Shown in pieces: positions 52,904 through 60,547 of a stretch of DNA of 64,000 nucleotides. Numbering within the stretch: the first letter of the stretch is position 1; each line of letters starts with the position of its first letter. A program made the position numbers and the translations under genes. Below the pieces are notes generated by a model. It ran no database searches and was not told the origin of the DNA. It saw only the letters and a list, made by a program, of their open reading frames with translations. Source of the stretch: Dehalobacterium formicoaceticum (GTDB lineage: Bacteria; Bacillota; Dehalobacteriia; Dehalobacteriales; Dehalobacteriaceae); the NCBI RefSeq assembly GCF_002224645.1, contig NZ_CP022121.1, forward strand, positions 1,866,501 through 1,930,500. Reading direction: 5' to 3'.

Positions 52904-53357
52904 TATACTGCTTACGATAAATGCATCTGCAATGCCCATGAACATAGGTGATATACGCATAGGTTTGCCCGGTCTGCCTGGTCCAAAAGGGGATCCAGGG
53001 GAGCCGGGCCCACCAGGAGATCCCGGAGATAAAGGGGACAAAGGTGATCCTGGTGATACAGGGGCTGTCGGGAAGTCTATTGAGTTTTTATGGAATGGCA
53101 CCCAGCTGGGCATAAGAGTTGTGGGAACTGCCGAATATACCTTTGTTGATTTAAAGGGGGCTCCGGGGGAGCTTGGCGCAAAAGGTGATAAAGGAGATCC
53201 CGGAGCGCAGGGTGTTCCTGGTATCGACGGCGTTAATGGTACTAACGGCTATACTCCTGTACGCGGGACTGATTACTGGACTTCTGCAGATGTAGCTGGT
53301 ATGGAATCTTATATCAATAACTATATCGATGTAGTTATTTTAGGAGGTACTTCTTAA
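52896..53357 (+). CDS. Collagen-like tail fibre protein
   Basis: A 153-residue protein with two collagen-like Gly-X-Y tracts: residues about 25-53 (GLPGLPGPKGDPGEPGPPGD and on) and about 90-115 (GAPGELGAKGDKGDPGAQGV). Between them lies a beta segment (KSIEFLWNGTQLGIRV). The C terminus is helical. It is likely a trimeric fibre shaft. Confidence 0.8.
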   Translation: MADILLTINASAMPMNIGDIRIGLPGLPGPKGDPGEPGPPGDPGDKGDKGDPGDTGAVGKSIEFLWNGTQLGIRVVGTAEYTFVDLKGAPGELGAKGDKGDPGAQGVPGIDGVNGTNGYTPVRGTDYWTSADVAGMESYINNYIDVVILGGTS

Positions 53358-55222
53358 TGGCATATGAAACTGTAGCGGATTTATTTAAAGGCATTGGTGA
53401 TGCAATTCGCCAAAAAGATGGTACATCTGCCTTAATTAATCATCAGGATATGCCTGGCAGGATTGCGGCGATTTCTGGGGGAGGCACTAACCAAAGCGAA
53501 ATCCTTACTATGCCTGTGCTTAATCTCAGCACTACCTACCATGGGATTAACGGTATCCTCCTACGGTGGACACCACCTGAAAATGCGGGGCAACGAATCG
53601 CTTTTAAGAAAAATGGCTTACCGTCTCTTCCTATTACTGAAGATTTTATTGATGTTTCGTCAACAACAAAAGAGTATATTCTTACTGACCTTGAGGTCGA
53701 TACGCCATATGGGTTGTGGGTACTTACAAAAAACGAAAACGGCATTTTCCAAACAACTCAACCCCGAAATAATTACAAAATGTTTAAAACTAACGGCTTT
53801 TTAGATACGTCTGTCTTAGAAATCCCTCCCCCTTCCGGTTTGAATGCAGCTACAACGCTATATGCTTTTCGTGCCAGGAATGGAGATACATATATCAGCG
53901 GTAATAATAGTTCTGCGCTGGGAATTTACAAACTCAACATTGCTACTAATATCTGGGACATGGTTCATAGCTCAAGCAATAGTTGGCAATATTGGTTTGA
54001 GAGCTCATCAGGAGAAATATTTGTTTCATCTGTTTCTGGTACAGGGATTTTAAAATGGAATGGTGCAGCTTTTGTTAATGTTTATAACACAAGCTATAGT
54101 TGGCAATATTGGTTTGAGAGCTCATCAGGAGAAATATTTGTTAGTTCATCTGTTTCTGGTACAGGGATTTTAAAATGGAATGGTGCAGCTTTTGTTAATG
54201 TTTATAACACAAGCTATAGTTGGCAATATTGGTTTGAGAGCTCATCAGGAGAAATATTTGTTTCATCTTTTTATGGTACAGGGATTTTAAAATGGAATGG
54301 TGCAGCTTTTGTTAATGTTTATAACACAAGCTATAGTTGGCGATATTGGTTTGAGAGCTCATCAGGAGAAATATTTGTTTCATCTGTTTCTGGTACAGGG
54401 ATTTTAAAATGGAATGGTGCAGCTTTTGTTAATGTTTATAACACAAGCTATAGTTGGCAATATTGGTTTGAGAGCTCATCAGGAGAAATATTTGTTTCAT
54501 CTGTTTCTGGTACAGGGATTTTAAAATGGAATGGTGCAGCTTTTGTTAGCATTTATAGCTCAAGCAATAGTTGGCGATATTGGTTTGAGAGCTCATCAGG
54601 AGAAATATTTGTTAGTTCATCTGTTTCTGGTACAGGGATTTTAAAATGGAATGGTGCAGCTTTTGTTAATGTTTATAACACAAGCTATAGTTGGCAATAT
54701 TGGTTTGAGAGCTCATCAGGAGAAATATTTGTTTCATCTGTTTCTGGTACAGGGATTTTAAAATGGAATGGTGCAGCTTTTGTTAGCATTTATAGCTCAA
54801 GCAATAGTTGGCGATATTGGTTTGAGAGCTCATCAGGAGAAATATTTGTTAGTTCATCTGTTTCTGGTACAGGGATTTTAAAATGGAATGGTGCAGCTTT
54901 TGTTAATGTACTTGCAACCGGTAATACCTACTCATATAGGTACGAAAAATCCACGGAGATCATTTTTGTCAGCACATCAGCAACAACATACCCGCAGGTA
55001 GTCTACAATAAGGCAGCCGGAACAGCTATTGCCAGTAGCAGCCTACATGGTGGTTTGTTTTTTGGTGTCTTACCTCGATTTTTAAACGCTGCACATAAGA
55101 AACTGTATACCCTAACAGACAGTTTTGACTTATTGGGTGCGTATTCAGCGGTTGCAAACAACGATGTGAATTATGCGTATGCGATAAGCGCGGAAAATGA
55201 TTATGTTTTACTTAATTTTTAG
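53357..55222 (+). CDS. Tail fibre protein with eight long tandem repeats
   Basis: A 621-residue protein. Its N-terminal part (DLFKGIGDAIRQKDGTSALI) is typical of phage fibre proteins, followed by a fibronectin-III-like region (about residues 55-150). Residues of about 209-523 hold eight 39-40-residue repeats (SWQYWFESSSGEIFVSS...GTGILKWNGAAFVNVY), probably beta-propeller blades. It ends in a unique C-terminal part. The start overlaps the collagen gene by one base. It is likely the adhesin that meets the cell surface. Confidence 0.75.
   Translation: MAYETVADLFKGIGDAIRQKDGTSALINHQDMPGRIAAISGGGTNQSEILTMPVLNLSTTYHGINGILLRWTPPENAGQRIAFKKNGLPSLPITEDFIDVSSTTKEYILTDLEVDTPYGLWVLTKNENGIFQTTQPRNNYKMFKTNGFLDTSVLEIPPPSGLNAATTLYAFRARNGDTYISGNNSSALGIYKLNIATNIWDMVHSSSNSWQYWFESSSGEIFVSSVSGTGILKWNGAAFVNVYNTSYSWQYWFESSSGEIFVSSSVSGTGILKWNGAAFVNVYNTSYSWQYWFESSSGEIFVSSFYGTGILKWNGAAFVNVYNTSYSWRYWFESSSGEIFVSSVSGTGILKWNGAAFVNVYNTSYSWQYWFESSSGEIFVSSVSGTGILKWNGAAFVSIYSSSNSWRYWFESSSGEIFVSSSVSGTGILKWNGAAFVNVYNTSYSWQYWFESSSGEIFVSSVSGTGILKWNGAAFVSIYSSSNSWRYWFESSSGEIFVSSSVSGTGILKWNGAAFVNVLATGNTYSYRYEKSTEIIFVSTSATTYPQVVYNKAAGTAIASSSLHGGLFFGVLPRFLNAAHKKLYTLTDSFDLLGAYSAVANNDVNYAYAISAENDYVLLNF
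53981..54925 (+). repeat. Eight tandem 117/120-bp repeats in the fibre gene
   Basis: Unit starts are near 53981, 54098, 54218, 54335, 54452, 54569, 54689 and 54806. Units are almost identical, and differences fall at a few fixed spots: Gln/Arg after SW, an extra Ser codon, VSG or FYG, and NVYNTSY or SIYSSSN. Confidence 0.93.
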
Positions 55223-55237
55223 ATCAGGAGGTGAAAC

Positions 55238-55330
55238 GTGGAGTTCTTCACGTGCAATAATCTTCAATGCGAAAACAACATTTACGGCAAGTGCTTTAAG
55301 AAAAAAGCAGATTGCGAGCAGAAGGGCTAA
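55238..55330 (+). CDS. Cys-rich small protein, 30 residues
   Basis: GTG 55238 follows AGGAGGTGA. The product EFFTCNNLQCENNIYGKCFK plus a last Cys has four cysteines. It lies between the fibre and the holin gene. No family is recognised. Confidence 0.5.
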   Translation: MEFFTCNNLQCENNIYGKCFKKKADCEQKG

Positions 55331-55376
55331 AGAGGCTCTTCTTTTTATTTTATAACTTAGTATAAGGAGGTCAGGA

Positions 55377-55766
55377 ATGGATTTAAAGCTGGATACAGTG
55401 GCATCAGGTTTTGCGATATTCGCTACATTTATTTTTGGGGGGTGGGACAAATTGCTCTCTGCTTTAGTCGTACTAGTTGTACTGGATTACTTGACCGGAA
55501 TATTCGCGGCTGGAATCGAGGGCAAATTAAACTCTACAACCGGTTTAAAGGGTATCGCCAAAAAAGTATTTATATTGATGGTGGTTGCTCTGGCGGTGCA
55601 GATCGATTGTGTTAACGCCGGAGATGGTACTATTAGGGCTTTGGTGATTTACTTTTTCTTGGCAAATGAGGGGCTGAGTATTATGGAAAATGCAGGCCGG
55701 GCAGGATTGCCGATGCCGAATGGACTGATAAAGGCATTAGAGGTACTAAAAGATAGGAAGGGGTAA
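55377..55766 (+). CDS. Phage holin (toxin secretion/phage lysis family)
   Basis: A 129-residue membrane protein. It has several hydrophobic helices with the marker LLSALVVLVVLDYLTGIFAA, then LKGIAKKVFILMVVALAVQI and a C-terminal IMENAGRAGLPMPNGLIKAL, typical of the phi29/TIGR01593-type holin family. It lies 3 bp before the lysin. TAAGGAGG precedes the ATG. Confidence 0.92.
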   Translation: MDLKLDTVASGFAIFATFIFGGWDKLLSALVVLVVLDYLTGIFAAGIEGKLNSTTGLKGIAKKVFILMVVALAVQIDCVNAGDGTIRALVIYFFLANEGLSIMENAGRAGLPMPNGLIKALEVLKDRKG

Positions 55767-55769
55767 AAG

Positions 55770-57275
55770 GTGGATAAGGTGGATAAGGTATTAGATCAGC
55801 TAAACATACCGCCACAGTGGAGCAATACTACAGGTAAGGGGGTTAGATACGCTGTACTGGATTACGCCCCAGGTAATGTAATAGTCACCCCGGTCAACTC
55901 TTTTAGTGCTATTCACTATCATTCCTATTCTTGTCAGTATATCATTCAAAAAATTGCACCTAATGCCAAAGGCTTTGGGATTAATGTATTGAGTAAAGCG
56001 TCAGAAGGCAGCTGGCAGATGCAAGACGCGCTTAGATGGTGCTTGGAGAACGACATAGCTGTAATTAATATGTCATTAAGTGGTATTAGAACGCATGAGA
56101 GAATAGCATTAATCAAGAAACTGATTAATAAAGGTACAGTCATTTGCGCCGCTGCCGGCAATGATGGCAAAGAGAAACTTAATTTTCCTGCCGACCAGCC
56201 CGGGGTAATATCCGTTGGGGCATATGTAGCAAGCACTGGGGAATGGTGGGGAGTGTCGAATTCGGGACCTGAGATTGAAATTATTGCTCCTACATATGTA
56301 GATATACCCCACTGGAATAAAGAAAAGCCAGCTATAAATTTTAACGGAACAAGCTGCGCCACTCCTGCCATATCGGGGGTGGCTTGTTTATGGAAAGAAA
56401 TATTCCAGACAGGCAACGCTTATGACTTCAAAGACTTTCTAAAAACATGGGCAGAGGATTATGGAGATCCGGGATTTGATAATAAAACTGGTTATGGCAA
56501 ATTTAGATTCCCGGGACCAGATCAATGGATTACAGAGGAGGAGAGGATGAAGGATATGGCTAAAAGAATATTTATTGACCCAGGCCATGGCGGAAGTGAT
56601 CCCGGGGCGGTCGGCAGAATCAGAGAAGCTGATTACGCCCTGCAATATGCACTGGCATTGGGCGAGGAACTGACCAAACAAGGGTTCGTGGTGGACTATT
56701 CCCGGACTACGGATCTATCCGTGCCCCTGAGTATTCGCGGTCCAGCGGCAAATCGCGCAAGGGCGGATTATTTTATTTCTACCCATTTTAATGCCGGAGG
56801 AGGTATTGGTATCGAGACTTTTGCCCTTGCGCCGGGGGGACAAGCAGAGAAACTGGCCAACGCGGTGCAGGATTCCCTTGTGATCCACACCGAGATGAAA
56901 AATCGCGGAGTCAAGTTTGCTAATTTCCAGGTGCTCAGGGAAACGAGTATGCCAGCTATATTGATCGAGGGCGGATTTGTAGATAGCACAGATGCCGATC
57001 AGATCAAGACGGAAACTAATAAACAAAACTTTGTTCGGGGTGTATCTAAAGGCCTGTTTGCCTTTTTGGGAGTGCAGAGGAAAGAGGAGGTAAATCACAT
57101 GGGTAAATTTAAAGATGTTGATGATAAGAAGTGGTATGCTGCCAGCGTAGATAAGGCTGCAGAGCTAGGGCTCATGAACGGAACTTCGGCCGACAAATTT
57201 GAGCCTGAAAAATCACTTACAAGAGCAGAACTCGCCGCTGTTGCTGTTAGAATATACGATAAGCTCAATAAATAA
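55770..57275 (+). CDS. Trimodular lysin: subtilisin-type protease + amidase_3 + SLH domain
   Basis: A 501-residue protein. Residues about 20-250 form an S8 subtilase with Asp31 (YAVLDYAPG), His49 (IHYHSYS), Asn131 (AAAGNDG) and Ser195 (GTSCATPA), so the catalytic set looks whole. Residues about 263-435 form an N-acetylmuramoyl-L-alanine amidase (FIDPGHGGSDPGA, STHFNAGG, LIEGGF). The last 58 hold one SLH domain (FKDVDDKKWYAASVDKAAEL). It follows the holin, so it is the endolysin. Strong ribosome sites precede in-frame ATGs at both joints (56547/56556 and 57099). A protease in an endolysin is unusual. Confidence 0.88.
   Translation: MDKVDKVLDQLNIPPQWSNTTGKGVRYAVLDYAPGNVIVTPVNSFSAIHYHSYSCQYIIQKIAPNAKGFGINVLSKASEGSWQMQDALRWCLENDIAVINMSLSGIRTHERIALIKKLINKGTVICAAAGNDGKEKLNFPADQPGVISVGAYVASTGEWWGVSNSGPEIEIIAPTYVDIPHWNKEKPAINFNGTSCATPAISGVACLWKEIFQTGNAYDFKDFLKTWAEDYGDPGFDNKTGYGKFRFPGPDQWITEEERMKDMAKRIFIDPGHGGSDPGAVGRIREADYALQYALALGEELTKQGFVVDYSRTTDLSVPLSIRGPAANRARADYFISTHFNAGGGIGIETFALAPGGQAEKLANAVQDSLVIHTEMKNRGVKFANFQVLRETSMPAILIEGGFVDSTDADQIKTETNKQNFVRGVSKGLFAFLGVQRKEEVNHMGKFKDVDDKKWYAASVDKAAELGLMNGTSADKFEPEKSLTRAELAAVAVRIYDKLNK
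56534..56558 (+). promoter_or_regulatory. Internal ribosome site and start for amidase+SLH product
   Basis: GAGGAGGAGAGG (56535-56546) lies just before in-frame ATG 56547 and 10 bases before ATG 56556, exactly where the amidase domain begins (MAKRIFIDPGHGG). It could yield an amidase-SLH protein alone. Confidence 0.5.
57084..57101 (+). promoter_or_regulatory. Internal ribosome site and start for the SLH domain alone
   Basis: GAGGAGGT (57084-57091) stands 7 bases before in-frame ATG 57099, which opens the SLH module (MGKFKDVDDKKWY). It could yield a free 58-residue wall-binding unit, as described for some other endolysins. Confidence 0.5.
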
Positions 57276-57834
57276 GGAGGTGATCCTTATCTACGGCAGG
57301 CTAACCCCCTGCTATTAATATAAGAAGGAAGACTTAGAATACACCCCAAGAGTATCAGGAAACTAAAAGATAAAATCCGAGAAATCACCGGACGGAGTAA
57401 CGGTATGGGGGTGGAGACGAGAAAAACCAGACTGAACCAAGTGGTTAGAGGCTGGATGAACTACTTCAAATTGGCAGATGCAAAGAAACTAATACAAGGA
57501 TTGGATGAATGGATTAGAAGTCGCATACGGATGGTGACATGGAAACGATGGAAGAAAATCAGCACACGATTTGGAAATCTCAAAAAGCTAGGAGCTAAAA
57601 ATGAACAAGCATGGATGTGGGCAAACACAAGAAAAGGCTATTGGCGTACTGCCCATAGCCCAATTTTGTCACGAACATTATCCAACGAGAGATTCAAACG
57701 TGCCGGTTACATTAGCTTGATGGAATGTTACTCTGCAAATTAACGTGTAAACTGTGGAAGCGCCGTATACCGAACGGTACGTACGGTGCTGTGGGAGGTC
57801 GGCTGACCAAATAATGGTCAGCCTCCTACCCGAT
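57276..57834 (+). mobile_element. 5'-truncated group II intron with domains V and VI
   Basis: Contains the C-terminal maturase fragment and then a domain V hairpin (about 57759-57790, CGTATAC...GTACGTACGG) and a domain VI stem (GGCTGACC-AAATAAT-GGTCAGCC, 57801-57823), closing at CCTACCCGAT (57825-57834), a usual intron 3' end. Domains I-IV and the reverse transcriptase are missing, so it cannot splice or move alone. Its left edge is uncertain, near the lysin stop. Confidence 0.8.
57327..57743 (+). pseudogene. Group II intron maturase, C-terminal fragment
   Basis: After TAA at about 57324 the frame reads GRLRIHPKSIRKLKDKIREI, then GVETRKTRLNQVVRGWMNYF and IRSRIRMVTWKRWKKI, the maturase-specific X/DNA-binding part. 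It ends RAGYISLMECYSAN. The reverse transcriptase domain is absent. ATG 57405 has no ribosome site, so this is a relic. Confidence 0.85.
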
Positions 57835-57845
57835 CGGTTTTGTTC

Positions 57846-57903
57846 GTGTGCCAATAAAACTTTTGAATTTAAAAAAAATTGGGCACATATTTGGCACACA
57901 AAC
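57846..57903. promoter_or_regulatory. Possible integrase arm-type sites (right)
   Basis: AATTGGGCACA (57877-57887) and TTGGCACACA (57891-57900) are direct units, and GTGTGCCAA (57846-57854) is inverted. They match units at 19023-19046 beside the other prophage end. Confidence 0.5.
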
Positions 57904-57910
57904 AAAAATC

Positions 57911-57931
57911 CGGGTTCAATAAGAACCCGGA
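57911..57931 (-). terminator. Phage-supplied terminator behind the restored tRNA-Thr
   Basis: CCGGGTTC-AATAA-GAACCCGG is a perfect 8-bp stem, followed on the minus strand by ATTTTTG. It replaces the original tRNA terminator, now displaced to 18803-18839. Confidence 0.75.
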
Positions 57932-57944
57932 AACCATTGATACT

Positions 57945-57993
57945 ATTGGAGCTGATGGCCGGATTTGAACCGGCGACCTGCGCATTACGAGTG
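57945..57993 (-). other. attR: 49-bp core within the tRNA-Thr gene
   Basis: Identical to attL (18849-18897). It lies in the 3' two-thirds of the intact tRNA-Thr, so integration leaves the tRNA working. It marks the right edge of the prophage. Confidence 0.92.
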
Positions 57994-58022
57994 CGCTGCT
58001 CTACCAACTGAGCCACATCAGC
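57947..58022 (-). tRNA. tRNA-Thr (anticodon CGT)
   Basis: Minus strand, 76 nt with encoded CCA. Acceptor stem GCTGATG/CATCAGC, D arm GCTC...GAGC, anticodon stem GCGCA/TGCGC with loop CTCGTAA (anticodon CGT), T arm GCCGG-TTCAAAT-CCGGC. It is the prophage integration target. Confidence 0.95.
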
Positions 58023-58269
58023 AGGATTACAAAGGTTATTTTACCTTCTAAACGAAATTAAGTCAAGAAAATATCTGGTTTAGGGCAAATTTTCAACATT
58101 TTCCGAAAGCATCGTTGTCGCAATCATAATCAATATTATTTAATAGTGAGAATTAATAATATTTGTCTTCTTATGACTCAAATGTGTTTAATTATGATAC
58201 AATTAAAGCAATAAATGAAATTTTAAGAGGTATTTAAAATATTAAAACTTTCCAAGGAGAGTAGGTTAT

Positions 58270-60249
58270 ATGGTACAAAAGGTAAAAAGTTATAATGAGA
58301 ACCTTCAAAAAGAGCTGTTGAAGGGCTGGGAAGACTTCGTTCATTATGGCAAGGAAGATGAAAGCGTCCGGCCTGTTGTTCTTCAATCATGGAAACGTTG
58401 CCTCGCGCAAAGAACGGATCCTTTCATCGATGAAATTGCCAGAATCCTTACACCGGAGGAGTTTGCTCTGGTAGAAGCAAGGAAAGAGAAGTTAATCAGA
58501 ATTGCGCGTCCTTTTATTAATTTGCTTTATCAATATGTGGCGGGCACTGGATTTGTCATTTTTCTTTCCGATGAATAAGGTGTCGTCCTGTTGTTAACAG
58601 GTGATGAAGAAATACTGCGCATCAATCGTAAAATTAATCTGATGGAAGGCGCTATTTGGACAGAGCAGGAAGCGGGAACAAACGCGGTGGGCACAGCAAT
58701 TATTGAACAAAGACCTATGCAAATCGTGGGTGGAGAGCATTTTTGCACCATTCATCACGGGATCACTTGTTCGGGAAGTCCGATTTTTGGTGTGGATGGT
58801 GAGTTGGAAGGCGTGATCAATATGTCTGCCAATTCGGAAAATGTTCATCCCCATACCCTGGGTATGGTTGTGGCTTCAGCAAAGGCGATCGAAAACCAGT
58901 TAAAAATTGAAAAGGCCATGGAAGAAATCAGCAATGCCAATATCATTTTGAACAGTACCTTGGAAAGCGTGCCCCAAGGGATCTTGAATGTGAGCGTCAG
59001 AGGTGAGATTAATCAATTAAATAACAGGGCCAGAAAATTATTATTAATCAAAGAAGAGAACGTGATCGGTATGCTTTTAAAAGACACCATTCCCTGTATG
59101 GTGAACGTTGCCAAATCAGTACAAAAAGGATTGGCAGATACTATGGAGGTTACCTGTGAAGATGGCGACGCAATGGAAAACCTGAATATCACAATCCATC
59201 CTTATTATAACAATCGCAAGGAATACGAAGGTTCCATCTTGATCGTTCAAAAAAGGGAACGGGTTTTTGATCTGGTTAATAAAATCACCGGGGCGCAAGC
59301 GGAGTTTAGTTTTAAATCGATTATCGGGAAAAATGAAAATTTCATGAAAGCCAAGGAAATTGCCGCTACAGCAGCAACATCAAATTCCACGGTGCTGCTT
59401 TTAGGAGAAAGCGGAACCGGCAAGGAGTTATTTGCCCAGGCAATCCATAATGCCAGCAAGAAAAAAGGTCCTTTTATTGCGGTGAATTGCTCGGCAATTC
59501 CCAGAAGCTTGATTGAAAGTGAACTTTTCGGTTATGAAGCAGGAAGCTTTACCGGTGCTAATCGAAACGGCAGACCGGGGAAATTTGAACGGGCCCAGCA
59601 TGGGACAATCTTTTTGGATGAAATCGGAGATATGCCCCTGGATTTACAGGCCATTCTCCTGAGGGTTCTGCAAGAGAAAGAAATTGTACGGGTCGGCGGC
59701 TACCGTCCCATCCCCATCGATGCCCGGGTTATTGCCGCCACAAATCAGGATTTAGTCAATCGCGTCAAAGAAGGCGCCTTTCGTGAAGATCTGTTTTTCA
59801 GATTAAATGTCATCACCGTGAATATTCCTCCTTTAAGAGAAAGGAAAGATGATATTCCCTTGTTGGTGGGAGCCTTGCTGCCCCAGGTGACCAAAAATTC
59901 CCAGAAAAACATTACCAGTATTTCAACGGGGGCCATGCGTGCCTTAAAAGCATATGATTGGCCGGGTAATGTTAGAGAGTTGGAAAATGTCTTAGAGCGA
60001 AGCGTCCTGTTAGCGGAAGGAAACCAATTATCAGTGAATGATTTACCCAAAAATGTTTTGGATCTGACCCATCAAATCGAGGAACGCACCACAAAGGTTA
60101 TTACCTTACAAGAGGCAGAAAAAATGGCCATCAGTCATGCCCTGGAACAGAAAAAGAGTATTGTGGATGCATCAACTGCTTTGGGTATCAGCAGAAGTAC
60201 TCTTTACCGCAAAATGAAAGAATATGGCTTAGATCAAATGGAGATGTAG
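58270..60249 (+). pseudogene. AcoR-like sigma-54 activator with in-frame TAA
   Basis: Enhancer-binding activator with an N-terminal GAF-like sensor, a PAS-like middle (ILNSTLESVPQGILNVSVRG), an AAA+ domain (Walker A GESGTGKE; ESELFGYEAGSFTGA, with Ser in the GAFTGA loop; Walker B TIFLDEIGDM) and a C-terminal Fis helix-turn-helix (STALGISRSTLYRKMKEYGL). TAA at 58576-58578 cuts the GAF part after FVIFLSDE; the same frame resumes GVVLLLTGDEEIL. TTG 58591 has a poor ribosome site. It is likely a nonsense mutant, a readthrough gene or a sequencing error. It sits upstream of the operon it probably controls. Confidence 0.88.
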
Positions 60250-60276
60250 TTTTTTAAAACAGATTATCTATTGAAG

Positions 60277-60339
60277 ATGATCAATGTGTAGTGATTTGAT
60301 ACATGATCATGCCGGTTTGAATTATTTTGGGACATGATC
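60277..60339. promoter_or_regulatory. Putative enhancer sites for the sigma-54 activator
   Basis: ATGATC occurs at 60277, 60303 and 60334, the last two as ACATGATC, 31 bp apart, within partial palindromes (GGGACATGATCCC at 60330-60342). They lie 120-180 bp upstream of the -24/-12 promoter, a usual enhancer distance. Confidence 0.45.
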
Positions 60340-60351
60340 CCTTTATTTTTT

Positions 60352-60384
60352 GTGCCTGTTGACGATTTATCAGTCAGCAGGCAC
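60352..60384. other. 12-bp stem-loop between activator and promoter
   Basis: GTGCCTGTTGAC (60352-60363) pairs with GTCAGCAGGCAC (60373-60384), with one wobble. No T tract follows on either strand. It could end the activator transcript or bind a regulator. Confidence 0.5.
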
Positions 60385-60453
60385 AACTTACATGTGGGAT
60401 TATTCACGTAAACCCCCGGTTGGCTGTGATGTTATATAACCTGACTCTTAGTA

Positions 60454-60471
60454 TTGGCATAAATCTTGCTT
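60454..60471 (+). promoter_or_regulatory. Sigma-54 (-24/-12) promoter
   Basis: TTGGCATAAATCTTGCTT fits the consensus TTGGCAC-N5-TTGCA-type element with GG and GC exactly 10 bases apart. It stands 77 bp before the first methyltransferase gene and behind a sigma-54 activator gene. Confidence 0.8.
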
Positions 60472-60547
60472 ATTAAATTATTATGATGAATTAGACTGTT
60501 TTCCAATATGAAAAGCTGATAAAAATAATAAGGAGTGATCATTAGTA

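Noticed and set aside
53981-54925. CRISPR-like regular repeats
   Set aside because: Units are 117/120 bp, contiguous without spacers, and keep one long reading frame.
57678-58016. Minus-strand ORF over the tRNA-Thr and intron end
   Set aside because: Its N terminus is the translated tRNA gene; the rest is intron RNA domain sequence.
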